A stretch of 64,000 nt of DNA from a bacterium D16-76 (GTDB taxonomy: Bacteria > Bacillota > Clostridia > Oscillospirales > Acutalibacteraceae): assembly GCA_009917445.1 (NCBI GenBank), contig QZEE01000002.1, positions 62,001 through 126,000 of the forward strand. The letters are read 5' to 3'. The first letter of the stretch is position 1. Every line of letters starts with the position of its first letter. This document shows, piece by piece, positions 30,928-39,755 of the stretch. Made by a program: the position numbers and the translations under genes. The notes under the pieces were generated by a model. It had not been told where the DNA came from and made no database searches. It worked only from the letters and a program-made list of their open reading frames with translations.

Positions 30928-31944
30928 ATGCAACGCTACTATAGTATTGAAAGGCCAATCGCACCAGGGACTTTTCCGAAGCCAGAGAATAATCGGATAG
31001 GTGAAATTGTGAACTTCGATCAGAAAACATACTGTGCGGAGATCGAGCGAGAGGCTTATGGGTATATCGAGTATGAATATACTCTTGGGGACAAAGCTAA
31101 GGAATATGAGCTGGTCGCTAAAATTACCCTGGAAAACCTTGATACAGAATTTGTGCGCCGTAGGGTATTAGAATATGGCAAAGATGGCAACAAGGTTGTA
31201 AAGCATTGGCATGAAGTGCAGCATGTAGCAGACAGCCTTTATAAAAGCAAAGAATGGGAGGATGAGTACGGGGTTGTTCATTTCGACTTATTCGCGTTTT
31301 TCCCTGAGTACCCTGATGGAGTGATAGTTGGAAAGCATTATACCCATCCAGAATGGTATGGTAAGGTTGAAATTTTGGATAGGCTGAAAAAAGCTGGGTA
31401 TGCAACGATGCACGATTTTATTGAAGCTACAAAAGGCGCTATGTCTGCTGGAAGATTTGTCGGAGGCGTAGATATCGCCCTTATAAGACAAGCTGATCCT
31501 ATTTTTGCGGATGAGTGTGCCGCATATCGTCTGGCTCGTTTGGAGGCACAAGAGCAGAAGTGGGAACAAGAGCGCCAGGAAGATTTGGAAAGGGAACGCA
31601 GAAAAGAAGCGGAAAAGCAACGGGCTATTGAAGCGGAAAGAGCCAAGTATTTTGGATGGGCTGATACGCTTACTGCTATGCAGTATGGACGTGCTAAGAA
31701 GCTTATGGATGGATTGATAAGGTACAACAATAGCGTGATGACTGTCAGAGAATATATTATCACGCTTGTGAAAGAAGGACGAACGCTTTATAAGCGTGAA
31801 TGTCGGATGTCTTGGAAGAGCGATAAAATCACTACGGTTTATGGATTATCCATTCCAGGTGAAAATCTTTTTACGCAACTCAAAAAGACAGAGTATGATT
31901 TTGCGGAATACTTGATCAATCATATAGACGTGTTAGAAAGTTAG
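30928..31944 (+). CDS. LPD28-like protein with central coiled coil
   Basis: 338 aa from ATG 30928, AAGGAG upstream. N-terminus Y-Y-S-I-E-R-P-I-A-P-G-T-F-P, then Y-G-Y-I-E-Y, resembles the LPD28-type domain seen in large polyvalent proteins of Clostridia mobile elements. Residues about 210-250 are a highly charged coiled coil (E-Q-E-R-Q-E-D-L-E-R-E-R-R-K-E-A-E). The end overlaps promoter site 21. Function unknown. Confidence 0.6.
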   Translation: MQRYYSIERPIAPGTFPKPENNRIGEIVNFDQKTYCAEIEREAYGYIEYEYTLGDKAKEYELVAKITLENLDTEFVRRRVLEYGKDGNKVVKHWHEVQHVADSLYKSKEWEDEYGVVHFDLFAFFPEYPDGVIVGKHYTHPEWYGKVEILDRLKKAGYATMHDFIEATKGAMSAGRFVGGVDIALIRQADPIFADECAAYRLARLEAQEQKWEQERQEDLERERRKEAEKQRAIEAERAKYFGWADTLTAMQYGRAKKLMDGLIRYNNSVMTVREYIITLVKEGRTLYKRECRMSWKSDKITTVYGLSIPGENLFTQLKKTEYDFAEYLINHIDVLES

Positions 31945-31973
31945 CAAATTCGTGGTGATGTCTGTAAGTTATA
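31940..31973 (+). promoter_or_regulatory. Two-block phage promoter, site 21
   Basis: GTTAGCAA (31940) and TCTGTAAGTTATA (31961), spacing 21. Confidence 0.68.
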
Positions 31974-31991
31974 TTGGGAAGGTGTGATATT

Positions 31992-32105
31992 ATGATTGTG
32001 TTGATTGCAGCTATTATTGTTGTGGTCAAAGTGCTTTTGGAACAAAAGCAAATTTCTGATGCAAATCGTTATGCAAGCCAGGTTGTCAATAGAATGAAAA
32101 ATTAA
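31992..32105 (+). CDS. Tiny single-span membrane protein
   Basis: 37 aa, GGGAAGGTG upstream. Residues 2-16 are a hydrophobic span (I-V-L-I-A-A-I-I-V-V-V-K-V-L-L), then a polar helix. Unknown role. Confidence 0.5.
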   Translation: MIVLIAAIIVVVKVLLEQKQISDANRYASQVVNRMKN

Positions 32106-32117
32106 GGAGGTATAGCC

Positions 32118-33029
32118 ATGGGACTGCTTGATAAATTTAATGCTGTGGAGATAAAGGCAGACAACAGAATCAGCGAGGCCGATCGGAAATACTGCACAAC
32201 TTTACAGGAGGCTTACGATAAAGCGAAAGAACAACTGGACGATGTTTATACAATATTGATAAGGGTTGGTAATGAGCAAAGGCGGATTATGGGAAATGAT
32301 GCCGAGCGGATGCCGAAATTCCTAGAAGGGTGTTCCAGTTTGGTATCACAAGTCGATGAAGATATTATGAACAGACATTTCAGGTTCATAAATGCGATTG
32401 TGAGTTATTTTGAAAGAGAGTACACAGTTAATTTGGAGAGGTCGTGTATCTGTGAACATCTGATACCAAAAAAGCCAGATTCGAGTTATTGGAATGATGC
32501 GTATAAGCAGGAATATCAGAAGTACCGTCAGGATATTAAGAATCTGTCTCTTAGTTACGTCAGTGTGATTGATGAAATCTATGCCCAGCTCGATGGTTTC
32601 TCTTTTGAGGAACGTGCAGTGAATGAGTTAAAAAAGAGATGTTGGGAGGTCGTTCATCCTGGAAGATATTATAACGATAATCCAGAGGATCAGTTTGAAG
32701 TAAAGGGTAGCACTCTACGACTTACCTATGGATGTTCTCATTCTTCCTGGTATTCTGATACATGGGAACTAACGGAGACATTAAGGGTTGTCCTTAATGG
32801 GATTGCCCATTATTTCTACGGAATGATGGATTATGGATCTTCCATGTTCCCCTTTGCATCGGCGTACAGGGTGGAGACAGATGTATTCGAATATAGCAGA
32901 TTTGTGCCACGTATAAAATTTTATAAAAACGGAAGGGTTGATATCAAGTTTGCAGACAGCAAATGCTTAAATGAATTTGTAGAACAATATCTTAAAACTA
33001 ATGTAGGAGGGCAAAACGATGACCAATAA
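32118..33029 (+). CDS. Hypothetical protein, possibly DUF4942-like
   Basis: 303 aa, AAGGAGG upstream. Helical first 200 residues, then a beta-rich end containing R-I-K-F-Y-K-N-G-R-V-D-I-K-F, which recalls the C-terminal signature of DUF4942, a family of gut mobile elements. The resemblance is by eye. It overlaps the next gene by 11 nt. Confidence 0.5.
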   Translation: MGLLDKFNAVEIKADNRISEADRKYCTTLQEAYDKAKEQLDDVYTILIRVGNEQRRIMGNDAERMPKFLEGCSSLVSQVDEDIMNRHFRFINAIVSYFEREYTVNLERSCICEHLIPKKPDSSYWNDAYKQEYQKYRQDIKNLSLSYVSVIDEIYAQLDGFSFEERAVNELKKRCWEVVHPGRYYNDNPEDQFEVKGSTLRLTYGCSHSSWYSDTWELTETLRVVLNGIAHYFYGMMDYGSSMFPFASAYRVETDVFEYSRFVPRIKFYKNGRVDIKFADSKCLNEFVEQYLKTNVGGQNDDQ

Positions 33030-33528
33030 ACAATTTACTGCCATGCGGAGGATTTTGGGCAGGAACTTCAGAACGCATAGTGTTTATGTGTGGCAAGATC
33101 GATACATCTTAACTGATGGTACAGTGTCGGTTGTATCGAGCACCGATTTTCCAGGATCGGATTTTGAAATTGGCGAACAAAACGAGCAAGCTAAAAATAT
33201 TTACGATGCTATTATGAAGGAGATGAAAAATGGTGACTACGTTCGTACCCAGGACGATTTAGCATCTTGGAGAAAGGTCGCCAGGAAAGAGGAAATTATT
33301 CAGATCGAAGGTAATACATCAGATGGAGAGCACATTGCAGGTAACTTTAATACACGTCTTGTGGTGGATGCAATGGATTCTATCGGCACAGGTTCAATGC
33401 TCTATATTGGAAAGCTTCACATGATAAGCAATCTGTGCGGATTGATCGTGCTTCCTAAAAATTATACTGGGGGCGAAACGGATTTCTTTGGATTTGTATT
33501 GCCAACGCGCAAGCAAGCCACAATTTAA
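33019..33528 (+). CDS. Hypothetical protein
   Basis: 169 aa, GGAGGG upstream inside the previous gene. Beta-rich start (V-Y-V-W-Q-D-R-Y-I-L-T-D-G-T-V-S-V-V), layout reminiscent of sliding-clamp-like or DUF-type phage proteins, but nothing diagnostic. Last gene of the site-21 unit. Confidence 0.55.
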   Translation: MTNKQFTAMRRILGRNFRTHSVYVWQDRYILTDGTVSVVSSTDFPGSDFEIGEQNEQAKNIYDAIMKEMKNGDYVRTQDDLASWRKVARKEEIIQIEGNTSDGEHIAGNFNTRLVVDAMDSIGTGSMLYIGKLHMISNLCGLIVLPKNYTGGETDFFGFVLPTRKQATI

Positions 33529-33542
33529 ATTTTTCATATATA

Positions 33543-33571
33543 TTGACAAAGCTTATAACAAGTGGTATAAT
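33543..33571 (+). promoter_or_regulatory. Sigma-A promoter
   Basis: TTGACA (33543-33548), 17 nt, TATAAT (33566-33571): perfect consensus, the first rightward sigma-A promoter after the long run of two-block promoters. ATTAAATTTTT follows at 33588. Confidence 0.9.
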
Positions 33572-33610
33572 CCAAGCATAGCGAAAAATTAAATTTTTGG
33601 AGAGATCAAA

Positions 33611-33946
33611 ATGTGTGAAAAATCTGATGTTCGTGTAACAAAGCACGCTAACAAACGCATTCGGCAGCGGCTAGGGGTAAACAAGAAATCTACAGATAAG
33701 ATTGCAGAAAAGGCGCTTGAATTTGGAATAACCCATGCAGAAACAAAAGGAAAGCTGTCTAAACATTTGGATGGAATATTTCTCTTGAATTATAAGCCTA
33801 CAAATATGCGAGTCTATAATCATTCTGTATACTTATTCAATGGGAATATATTGATCACAGTATTGCCTCTCCCCCACAAGTTTTGGGCGTATGCAGACAA
33901 GTTGCAAAAACAGAAGGATTCAGATAAGGAGGCCATGCAATGCTAA
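33611..33946 (+). CDS. Conserved phage protein (T-K-H-A-N-K-R-I-R-Q-R-L-G family)
   Basis: 111 aa, TTGGAGAG upstream. The opening K-H-A-N-K-R-I-R-Q-R-L-G, the central G-I-T-H-A-E-T-K-G-K-L and the Y-L-F-N-G-N-I-L-I-T-V-L strand form a small conserved family in Clostridia phages; the shape recalls short RelE/DUF4258-like toxins, which is only a guess. Confidence 0.65.
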   Translation: MCEKSDVRVTKHANKRIRQRLGVNKKSTDKIAEKALEFGITHAETKGKLSKHLDGIFLLNYKPTNMRVYNHSVYLFNGNILITVLPLPHKFWAYADKLQKQKDSDKEAMQC

Positions 33947-34413
33947 AGCCATATGAGCAAGATGCCGTTAATGACATATTGCGTTGCGACAATTCAACGG
34001 AGCTGGTTAAAGCAATTATCTATGGATATGCAGAACAGTCCGTACAGAATGCCAAAGCTTTGTTGGATTGCACTACCAAGATAGCAAGTATTGCCCTAAA
34101 ATTACAAGCCGAAGAATCATCCAAACTTCGAGAGGCTGGGTTATGGCTGATAAGCCAGGTTGAAGTCCCTGATATGAAAAAGCGTGAATTGTTCGCCGCT
34201 ATGACACCAGTGTGTAAGGCATTGTTTCCTAAAGGATATCCTCATGATGGTTGCCCGTGTGACCAGGACTATTTCAAGAGGTTTATAGATTTATTGAAAG
34301 ATAAATCGGCATTCTCTTGGAAAAAAGATAAGGTGTGGTCTGATCTATATGGCTATACTGAGTATTTGCAGTCCATGGAAAAATTATATGGAGATGGTAT
34401 AAATGGTGAATGA
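33940..34413 (+). CDS. Hypothetical helical protein
   Basis: 157 aa, AAGGAGG upstream, overlapping the previous gene by 7 nt. Helical with a C-P-C-D motif near residue 106. Unknown. Confidence 0.6.
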   Translation: MLKPYEQDAVNDILRCDNSTELVKAIIYGYAEQSVQNAKALLDCTTKIASIALKLQAEESSKLREAGLWLISQVEVPDMKKRELFAAMTPVCKALFPKGYPHDGCPCDQDYFKRFIDLLKDKSAFSWKKDKVWSDLYGYTEYLQSMEKLYGDGINGE

Positions 34414-34825
34414 AGAAGAACTAGATCGTGCGGTTGTTCCGATGGTAAAATTTTTTAACGAAAACGGATTGCCAACTTGTATGTCTTGTCAGGGCCATAA
34501 TTCAACAAACATGTCTATGTTTTGGATTCAATTTGAAAAGTCAGTTACAAAGGATGACATTTTGGATTTCATGAAGAAACAATTAAACAAGTTTGGTTTC
34601 TTCACTTCATGCGGTAGGTTTGCAAAACGTATTTATGGCTACTACAATATCGACACTCAGGTATGGGAATATTGTGAGAGTTGGAATTACTTTGCCGCTA
34701 CAATCGATGCTGCAAATGAAGATTTTCGCACATGGCAGTCAACAGAAAACAAGTGGGAGGGGTTTAATGGATCTGCATATCTCAAACAGCGGGAACGTAG
34801 ATTAAATTACAAAAGTAAAGGATGA
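34403..34825 (+). CDS. Hypothetical protein with C-M-S-C-Q-G-H motif
   Basis: 140 aa, overlapping by 11 nt. The N-terminal helix is followed by L-P-T-C-M-S-C-Q-G-H-N, a motif frequent in small phage proteins of Firmicutes that may bind metal. Unknown function. Confidence 0.6.
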   Translation: MVNEEELDRAVVPMVKFFNENGLPTCMSCQGHNSTNMSMFWIQFEKSVTKDDILDFMKKQLNKFGFFTSCGRFAKRIYGYYNIDTQVWEYCESWNYFAATIDAANEDFRTWQSTENKWEGFNGSAYLKQRERRLNYKSKG

Positions 34826-35214
34826 GTGAAGTACCAATGGCATGTATGAAAACATATTTGACACGGAGGCAAGTATATTTTTATAATCAGAAAAACAAAA
34901 AGTTCTATATCTCCGAGGAATTTTATGGAGATAGAGATGAATTTGAAAGGTTTGGGCTGAACGATGTATGTACAAAATCTTGGGAAGAAATTCTTGAGGA
35001 ATTGCGAACTATAAAAACTTTGCGTGCTTTTCTTTCTAAGGTGAGCGAAATTTCCGGATATTATAAATCTGGAATCGAAGAAAAAATTGGAACAAGAATC
35101 AAGGTAGGACAGTATAAAGATATTCCATTTGCGGATGAGGTATATAGAATAGATTCTGGGTGCTCTGGCGTGTTCTTAGACACACAACATTCATACAAAA
35201 CAATCGCATTCTAA
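34822..35214 (+). CDS. Hypothetical protein
   Basis: 130 aa, ATGA overlap with the previous gene. Beta start then helices; no motif recognised. Confidence 0.55.
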   Translation: MSEVPMACMKTYLTRRQVYFYNQKNKKFYISEEFYGDRDEFERFGLNDVCTKSWEEILEELRTIKTLRAFLSKVSEISGYYKSGIEEKIGTRIKVGQYKDIPFADEVYRIDSGCSGVFLDTQHSYKTIAF

Positions 35215-35234
35215 GTAAAGGAAAGGTATGTTTT

Positions 35235-35372
35235 ATGGATTCAACATACTGTGATTATTGTGTATTCTATGGTGTTGGAACTAGCCCATGTAGGTTATGT
35301 GGAGGATGGATCGAAGAAGATAAGAGCGGCTCTGTTTCTGAATCAGATGGTGAGGCTACGGCCCCGATCTAA
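35235..35372 (+). CDS. Small Cys-rich protein
   Basis: 45 aa from ATG 35235, AAGGAAAGG upstream. C-D-Y-C and C-R-L-C-G pairs form a zinc knuckle, then an acidic tail. Confidence 0.6.
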   Translation: MDSTYCDYCVFYGVGTSPCRLCGGWIEEDKSGSVSESDGEATAPI

Positions 35373-35383
35373 TGATTTGCATT

Positions 35384-35403
35384 TGCAACGCATTAAATTT
35401 TTA
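35384..35403 (+). promoter_or_regulatory. TGCAACGCATTAAATTTTTA element
   Basis: A one-base variant of the repeated AGCAACACATTAAATTTTT element, placed directly before promoter site 22. Confidence 0.45.
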
Positions 35404-35405
35404 CA

Positions 35406-35438
35406 GTTAGCAAGATGCATTTGTTTTCTGTAAATGTT
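35406..35438 (+). promoter_or_regulatory. Two-block phage promoter, site 22
   Basis: GTTAGCAA (35406) and TCTGTAAATGTT (35427), spacing 21; the last copy going right. Confidence 0.72.
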
Positions 35439-35455
35439 TTGGAGGTGATAAACAG

Positions 35456-38400
35456 ATGAAGTATCAATACTTAAATCAAGTAATACCACAGAAGAGCAGA
35501 AAAGAATTAAATGAAAAGATCATTTATCTAGTGAGTCAGAACAATGTAGGACAGTTCGGCATAACATCGGAGGATATCTATAACGGATATACGGGCGATG
35601 GCGGATTGCATGGATTAAGGCAGACTGATTTCAAAAACTATCATGAGTACTCAGATGCGAAAAAAGAGTTTGAAAATGGGCAATTCTTTACCCCTCCCCC
35701 GCTTTGCCAACTAATTATGGATGTATTGAATCCAGGGATGGATGATAGTGTTGCCGATTTAACTTCTGGTATGGCAACATTTTGTAATTTCATGCCTATT
35801 GAGTCAAACTTTTATGGTTGTGAACTAGATATCAAGGCGTACAAGGTTTCAAAGTACTTATATCCAAAAGCTAATTTGTTCCATGGAGATATTAGATCGT
35901 ATAATCCAGATATGCGTTTTGATTATGTGGTTGGGAATCCTCCATTCAATCTTTCATGGAAAGTTGACGGTGAAACTTATACATCGCAACTTTACTATTG
36001 TTTAAAGGCCGCAGAGTTATTGAAGCCATTAGGGATTATGGCTATTGTTGTGCCAGATTCTTTTCTTTCGGATGATTTTATGGATGCTAACACTATTGCA
36101 CAGATAGAGAGCCAGTTTTCATATCTTGGTCAGGTTTTAATTCCTTCGGGAGCTTTTTCATATCTAGGTGTAAGCAACTTCTCGACAAAGATCATGTTTT
36201 GGCAAAAGATTTTGGATTCTGTTATTACTCCGCAGAGGTATAGTTTCTCTTATGATTTTGAACTTACGGACATCAGCTATTCAAAAGATGTGGTTGCAAA
36301 TATTCAGGAAAGTATTGTAAGTAATGCACTCTCTATAAAAGAGAAAAATAGTGCAAAAGCTAAGCTAGTGCTTGCCAATCATGATTATGATGCTAACTTT
36401 CAATACAGAGTCCGCAAAATGCTCTATCATATCAAGTCTAATCCAGCTATCAAGGATAAATACACAAAATGTATTGAGTATATCTATAAGTTTGAGCATC
36501 AAAAGCAGCCCGACAATATGAAGTATGAAGAATGGGCAAAGATTCGTATTACCGAAGCCAAAGTACTCGCTTACTTATCAAGAGTGTTGAAATCCCAGCA
36601 CAAGAAGCCAGTACTAGATAAAATATGTTTAGTTAAGCAGAATTACAGTTTGGCCTATAAAGCGTATAGTGTAGCAGCTACTAGGATGTTAAGCGATTCT
36701 ATGAAATCCCCTATTCCCATACATCAACTTGTTTCAAGCGGTGAAGATTTACAGAAATACAGTGTATTTTCTAAGCTGATAATGCGTAAAAGGCAAGACT
36801 ATGATATGGAAACTATGCCTTATTCGGAGATGTCAGAAGATAATGAAATCACTAAATTTCTTGACGATTTTAAAGTGTATGACAGAAAGAAAAGAAAGAC
36901 GATTCGTCTGAACGAAATGCAAAAATTTGATATCAATCTCTTTCTGCAAAAAAGAAATTGTTTGTTGCAATGGGAACAAGGCAGCGGGAAAACTCTTGCA
37001 GGTATTGTATGTGGAAAATATCGGATGGAGAAGCAGAACGCTCTGTGTTCTTGGGTCGTATCAACTGCAATTTCAATCAATAATAACTGGGCACCCGAGC
37101 TGAAAAACTATGGAATCCCGTACCGTATGGTTAGCAAATTAAGCGACATTTCTGAAATACGTAACGGGGAGTATGTTCTGGTAACTTTGAATATGCTATC
37201 AAAGTATCAAAAACACATAAAGAAAGCAATTAAGAAGTGTTGCCAAAAAGTATGCTTGATTTTTGATGAAGGAGATGAGATGTCAAACCCAGATACAAAG
37301 CAAGCAAAAGCTGTTTTAAGTTGTTTCCGCAAAGTCAAATATAAAATTGACATGACTGGCACATCTACAAGAAATAATATTTCAGAGATAGCCCCGCAGT
37401 TTGAACTTCTCTACAACAATTCCTACAATATGATCTCATGGTGCGAAGAGTTGTTCCGTACCGAAAAGTCGGATATCGGAGAGGAATATATTGTGTCTGA
37501 CTGTAATTCATACTATGGCGATCCGATCCCAGCATATAAGCCAGGGTATAGATTATTTGCAGAATCTTTTTCACCAGAAAAGATTACTGTTTTTGGTGTT
37601 GGAAAATGTACCCAAGATATATACAACTCCGAGCACCTTTCACGAATGCTTTCGTATTCAGTAATCACAAGAACTTTGGAAGAAATAATGGGAAAAGACC
37701 TTCGGAGAATACACCAAGTTACTGTAGACTTTTCCCCAGAAGAACGCAAAGTTTACAATATGGCAATAAATGATTTTCGTACATTGCGGAATCGGTATTT
37801 TGCATCAATAGGGAACTCAAGAAAAGATAGCATGATGGCTATAATACAGCAGATTTTGTTATTGCTTAGAATTTCTGCCGCTCCTAATACTGTGGCAGAA
37901 TACACATCAAGCGAAGTCCCTACAAAAATAAGCAAAATTCTTTCTATGTTATCTGAGATGGATAATCAGATTGTGGTTATTGGCGTTCGGCACAAAAACG
38001 TGATCGATGCTTATATGCGCGAAATCCATAAGTGTTTTCCGCATAGGAGGTTGTTTATTGTTACTGGAAGTACAACATCTTTAAAAAAGCGAAAAGAACT
38101 AGAACGGACGTTGAAAGAAAGTAAAAACGGAATTTTGCTTTGTACTCAGCAGAGCTTGCCATCAAGTGTAAACTTCGAGTATGTAAATAAGATTATCATT
38201 CCAGAGTTGCACTATAACAATGCACGTATGAGCCAATTTTATCACAGGTTTATACGTTATGATTCTTCAGAATGGAAAGATATATACTTTGTAACATATT
38301 CTGGTAGCATAGAGTCAAATCAAATGCAAATGGTGTTAGCAAAAGAGAAAATCAATCTGTTTATGAAAGGACAAGAAGTAGACCTCAATGAAGTTTACAA

Positions 38401-38503
38401 ACGGTTTGGCGTTGACTATGACTTACTCTCTTTGCTGATGTCGAGAGAAAAAGATGATGATGGGCACTATCAGATTAGTTGGGGAAAGCAGACGATACAA
38501 TAG
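35456..38503 (+). CDS. N6-adenine methyltransferase fused to SF2/SNF2-like helicase
   Basis: 1015 aa, GGAGGTG upstream. Residues 70-270 form a gamma-type adenine methylase: F-F-T-P (77-80), D-L-T-S-G-M-A-T-F (motif I, 101-109) and N-P-P-F (161-164). Residues about 495-900 are a helicase: W-E-Q-G-S-G-K-T-L-A-G near 510, L-I-F-D-E-G-D-E-M in place of DEAH, T-G-T-S-T-R as motif III, and Q-F-Y-H-R-F-I-R-Y as motif VI. Such fusions occur in phage anti-restriction proteins of the DarB type and in type I-like or BREX-like systems. Single-gene unit, so anti-restriction is the favoured idea. Confidence 0.8.
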   Translation: MKYQYLNQVIPQKSRKELNEKIIYLVSQNNVGQFGITSEDIYNGYTGDGGLHGLRQTDFKNYHEYSDAKKEFENGQFFTPPPLCQLIMDVLNPGMDDSVADLTSGMATFCNFMPIESNFYGCELDIKAYKVSKYLYPKANLFHGDIRSYNPDMRFDYVVGNPPFNLSWKVDGETYTSQLYYCLKAAELLKPLGIMAIVVPDSFLSDDFMDANTIAQIESQFSYLGQVLIPSGAFSYLGVSNFSTKIMFWQKILDSVITPQRYSFSYDFELTDISYSKDVVANIQESIVSNALSIKEKNSAKAKLVLANHDYDANFQYRVRKMLYHIKSNPAIKDKYTKCIEYIYKFEHQKQPDNMKYEEWAKIRITEAKVLAYLSRVLKSQHKKPVLDKICLVKQNYSLAYKAYSVAATRMLSDSMKSPIPIHQLVSSGEDLQKYSVFSKLIMRKRQDYDMETMPYSEMSEDNEITKFLDDFKVYDRKKRKTIRLNEMQKFDINLFLQKRNCLLQWEQGSGKTLAGIVCGKYRMEKQNALCSWVVSTAISINNNWAPELKNYGIPYRMVSKLSDISEIRNGEYVLVTLNMLSKYQKHIKKAIKKCCQKVCLIFDEGDEMSNPDTKQAKAVLSCFRKVKYKIDMTGTSTRNNISEIAPQFELLYNNSYNMISWCEELFRTEKSDIGEEYIVSDCNSYYGDPIPAYKPGYRLFAESFSPEKITVFGVGKCTQDIYNSEHLSRMLSYSVITRTLEEIMGKDLRRIHQVTVDFSPEERKVYNMAINDFRTLRNRYFASIGNSRKDSMMAIIQQILLLLRISAAPNTVAEYTSSEVPTKISKILSMLSEMDNQIVVIGVRHKNVIDAYMREIHKCFPHRRLFIVTGSTTSLKKRKELERTLKESKNGILLCTQQSLPSSVNFEYVNKIIIPELHYNNARMSQFYHRFIRYDSSEWKDIYFVTYSGSIESNQMQMVLAKEKINLFMKGQEVDLNEVYKRFGVDYDLLSLLMSREKDDDGHYQISWGKQTIQ

Positions 38504-38507
38504 AAAA

Positions 38508-38526
38508 GCCGCCCATTTAGGGCGGC
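38508..38526. terminator. Bidirectional terminator
   Basis: GCCGCCC/GGGCGGC stem with ATTTA loop between convergent genes; A-rich before and only modest T content after it. Confidence 0.65.
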
Positions 38527-38534
38527 ACAATCTA

Positions 38535-38966
38535 TTAGCATGTGTCTACATCGAGATTTCCATTTTTATACCAACATACTGCCTTTCGCATAAAATCCTC
38601 GGTAACACAAAACTCTTCTGCTAAATCCCATATTTCCGTATGGCCTGTTTTTACAGCATGTTCTAGTTTGTCTTGTGGAACTAGATGCATAATTGCCCAT
38701 TTATCAGCCATGTTCTCATGCTTTTTACGTATATCATATTTAGAATACAGATTGTAAAAACTTCCTGTAACACAATGACCTAGTTCGTGTGCAACAGAAA
38801 CAACCTCAGTTGCTGTTGAATCCATCTTTCTTGGATTGACAAGAATAGATGTTTCACCATCAGGTAAAATGATCGACATAGATTTAGTATGAGAGGTTGA
38901 AATAAAGTCAATATCAATATGATGCTGTTCTGCATAAACATATAAGCTAGTTATCTTGTTCTTCAT
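38535..38966 (-). CDS. ImmA/IrrE-type metallopeptidase
   Basis: 143 aa from ATG 38966, GGAGGG upstream. The zinc site V-A-H-E-L-G-H-C plus downstream H-E-N-M-A-D is the COG2856 signature. ICEBs1 ImmA cleaves the neighbouring repressor to start excision; here the repressor gene lies directly upstream in the same operon, so this protein is the likely anti-repressor protease. Confidence 0.88.
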   Translation of the reverse strand: MKNKITSLYVYAEQHHIDIDFISTSHTKSMSIILPDGETSILVNPRKMDSTATEVVSVAHELGHCVTGSFYNLYSKYDIRKKHENMADKWAIMHLVPQDKLEHAVKTGHTEIWDLAEEFCVTEDFMRKAVCWYKNGNLDVDTC

Positions 38967-39336
38967 ATTCCCTCCGCTTTTTTGCAATTTTATACTGGAT
39001 ATAATCTTTTGCATCTTTCCAGTACTCATTCATTTCTTCGTCAGAAAGATCTTGTGCTCCATCAAAGAATGCTACACGAATATCTTCAATATTGATTTCT
39101 GGTTCTGTTGTTACTGGGATTTCAATGCTATTTGGTTCTGCACCCAGCAAATAATCTGTAGTTATTCCAAGGTAACGAGCAATAGCCGCCGCTCGATCAG
39201 ATTTGAGTGTTGACACCCTTCCTTTCCGCAGTTCAGTTAATGTGCTTCTGCTTAACCCCAAATCATCACACATTTTGGAGCCTTTAATATTCAGTTCATT
39301 TAGCCTCTTGTCAATGATATCGGATATACGGCTCAT
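38947..39336 (-). CDS. XRE-family repressor (CI-like)
   Basis: 129 aa from ATG 39336 (GGGGTG upstream). Residues 3-60 are an XRE helix-turn-helix (L-G-L-S-R-S-T-L-T-E-L-R-K-G-R, then A-R-Y-L-G-I-T-T-D-Y-L-L-G). Divergent from the Cro-like gene, with three 18-bp operators between. Overlaps the ImmA-like gene by 20 nt, the usual repressor-protease pair. Confidence 0.88.
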   Translation of the reverse strand: MSRISDIIDKRLNELNIKGSKMCDDLGLSRSTLTELRKGRVSTLKSDRAAAIARYLGITTDYLLGAEPNSIEIPVTTEPEINIEDIRVAFFDGAQDLSDEEMNEYWKDAKDYIQYKIAKKRREYEEQDN

Positions 39337-39369
39337 AAAATAACACCCCATATAGAAACTTTGTTTGGA

Positions 39370-39387
39370 AATACAGAAATTTGTACC
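39370..39387. promoter_or_regulatory. Repressor operator O1
   Basis: AATACA-6 nt-TGTACC, an imperfect copy of the 18-bp dyad AATACA-6-TGTATT, close to the repressor start. Confidence 0.7.
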
Positions 39388-39394
39388 AAATGAC

Positions 39395-39423
39395 TTGACA
39401 AATAGGTTTTTTTGTATTATCCT
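39395..39423 (+). promoter_or_regulatory. Rightward promoter of the Cro-like gene
   Basis: TTGACA (39395-39400), 17 nt, TATCCT (39418-39423); flanked by O1 and O2. Confidence 0.75.
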
Positions 39424-39434
39424 ATATACCGGGC

Positions 39435-39452
39435 AATACAGGAACTTGTATT
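39435..39452. promoter_or_regulatory. Repressor operator O2
   Basis: AATACAGGAACTTGTATT, a perfect AATACA-6-TGTATT dyad placed near the rightward transcription start. Confidence 0.8.
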
Positions 39453-39469
39453 TCTCCCCTATCGCTTAT

Positions 39470-39498
39470 ATAGTAATACAATAAGTTGTATTTGTCAA
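39470..39498 (-). promoter_or_regulatory. Leftward promoter of the repressor
   Basis: On the minus strand TTGACA (39493-39498), 17 nt, TACTAT (39470-39475); its spacer is operator O3. Confidence 0.8.
39475..39492. promoter_or_regulatory. Repressor operator O3
   Basis: AATACAATAAGTTGTATT, perfect dyad, lying exactly between the -35 and -10 of the leftward promoter, so binding should block it. Confidence 0.82.
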
Positions 39499-39529
39499 GC
39501 CTAAATTATAAAAAGTTGGAGGGATTATT

Positions 39530-39736
39530 ATGGATGACTATTCATCATTCGGATTGAAAGTAAAGGCCAGGTTGATTGAACCCCCTACGAGGACACAGGC
39601 TTGGTTGCTGAAAGAGGTGAGAAATAGGACTGGTCTTTATATAGACTCTCCCTACATGTCAAAGATTTTGAAGGGAAAATGTCAGCCTCCTAAGATTGTG
39701 CAAGCAATCAAGGATATATTAAACATTACTGATTAA
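39530..39736 (+). CDS. Cro-like small HTH protein
   Basis: 68 aa, TTGGAGGG upstream. R-T-Q-A-W-L-L-K-E-V and Y-M-S-K-I-L-K-G-K form the helix-turn-helix of a well-known small family found just right of phage repressors in Clostridia (consensus starts F-G-x-x-V-K-x-x-L). Expected to repress the leftward promoter. Confidence 0.82.
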   Translation: MDDYSSFGLKVKARLIEPPTRTQAWLLKEVRNRTGLYIDSPYMSKILKGKCQPPKIVQAIKDILNITD

Positions 39737-39755
39737 CAGAAAAGGGGTTTTCGGT

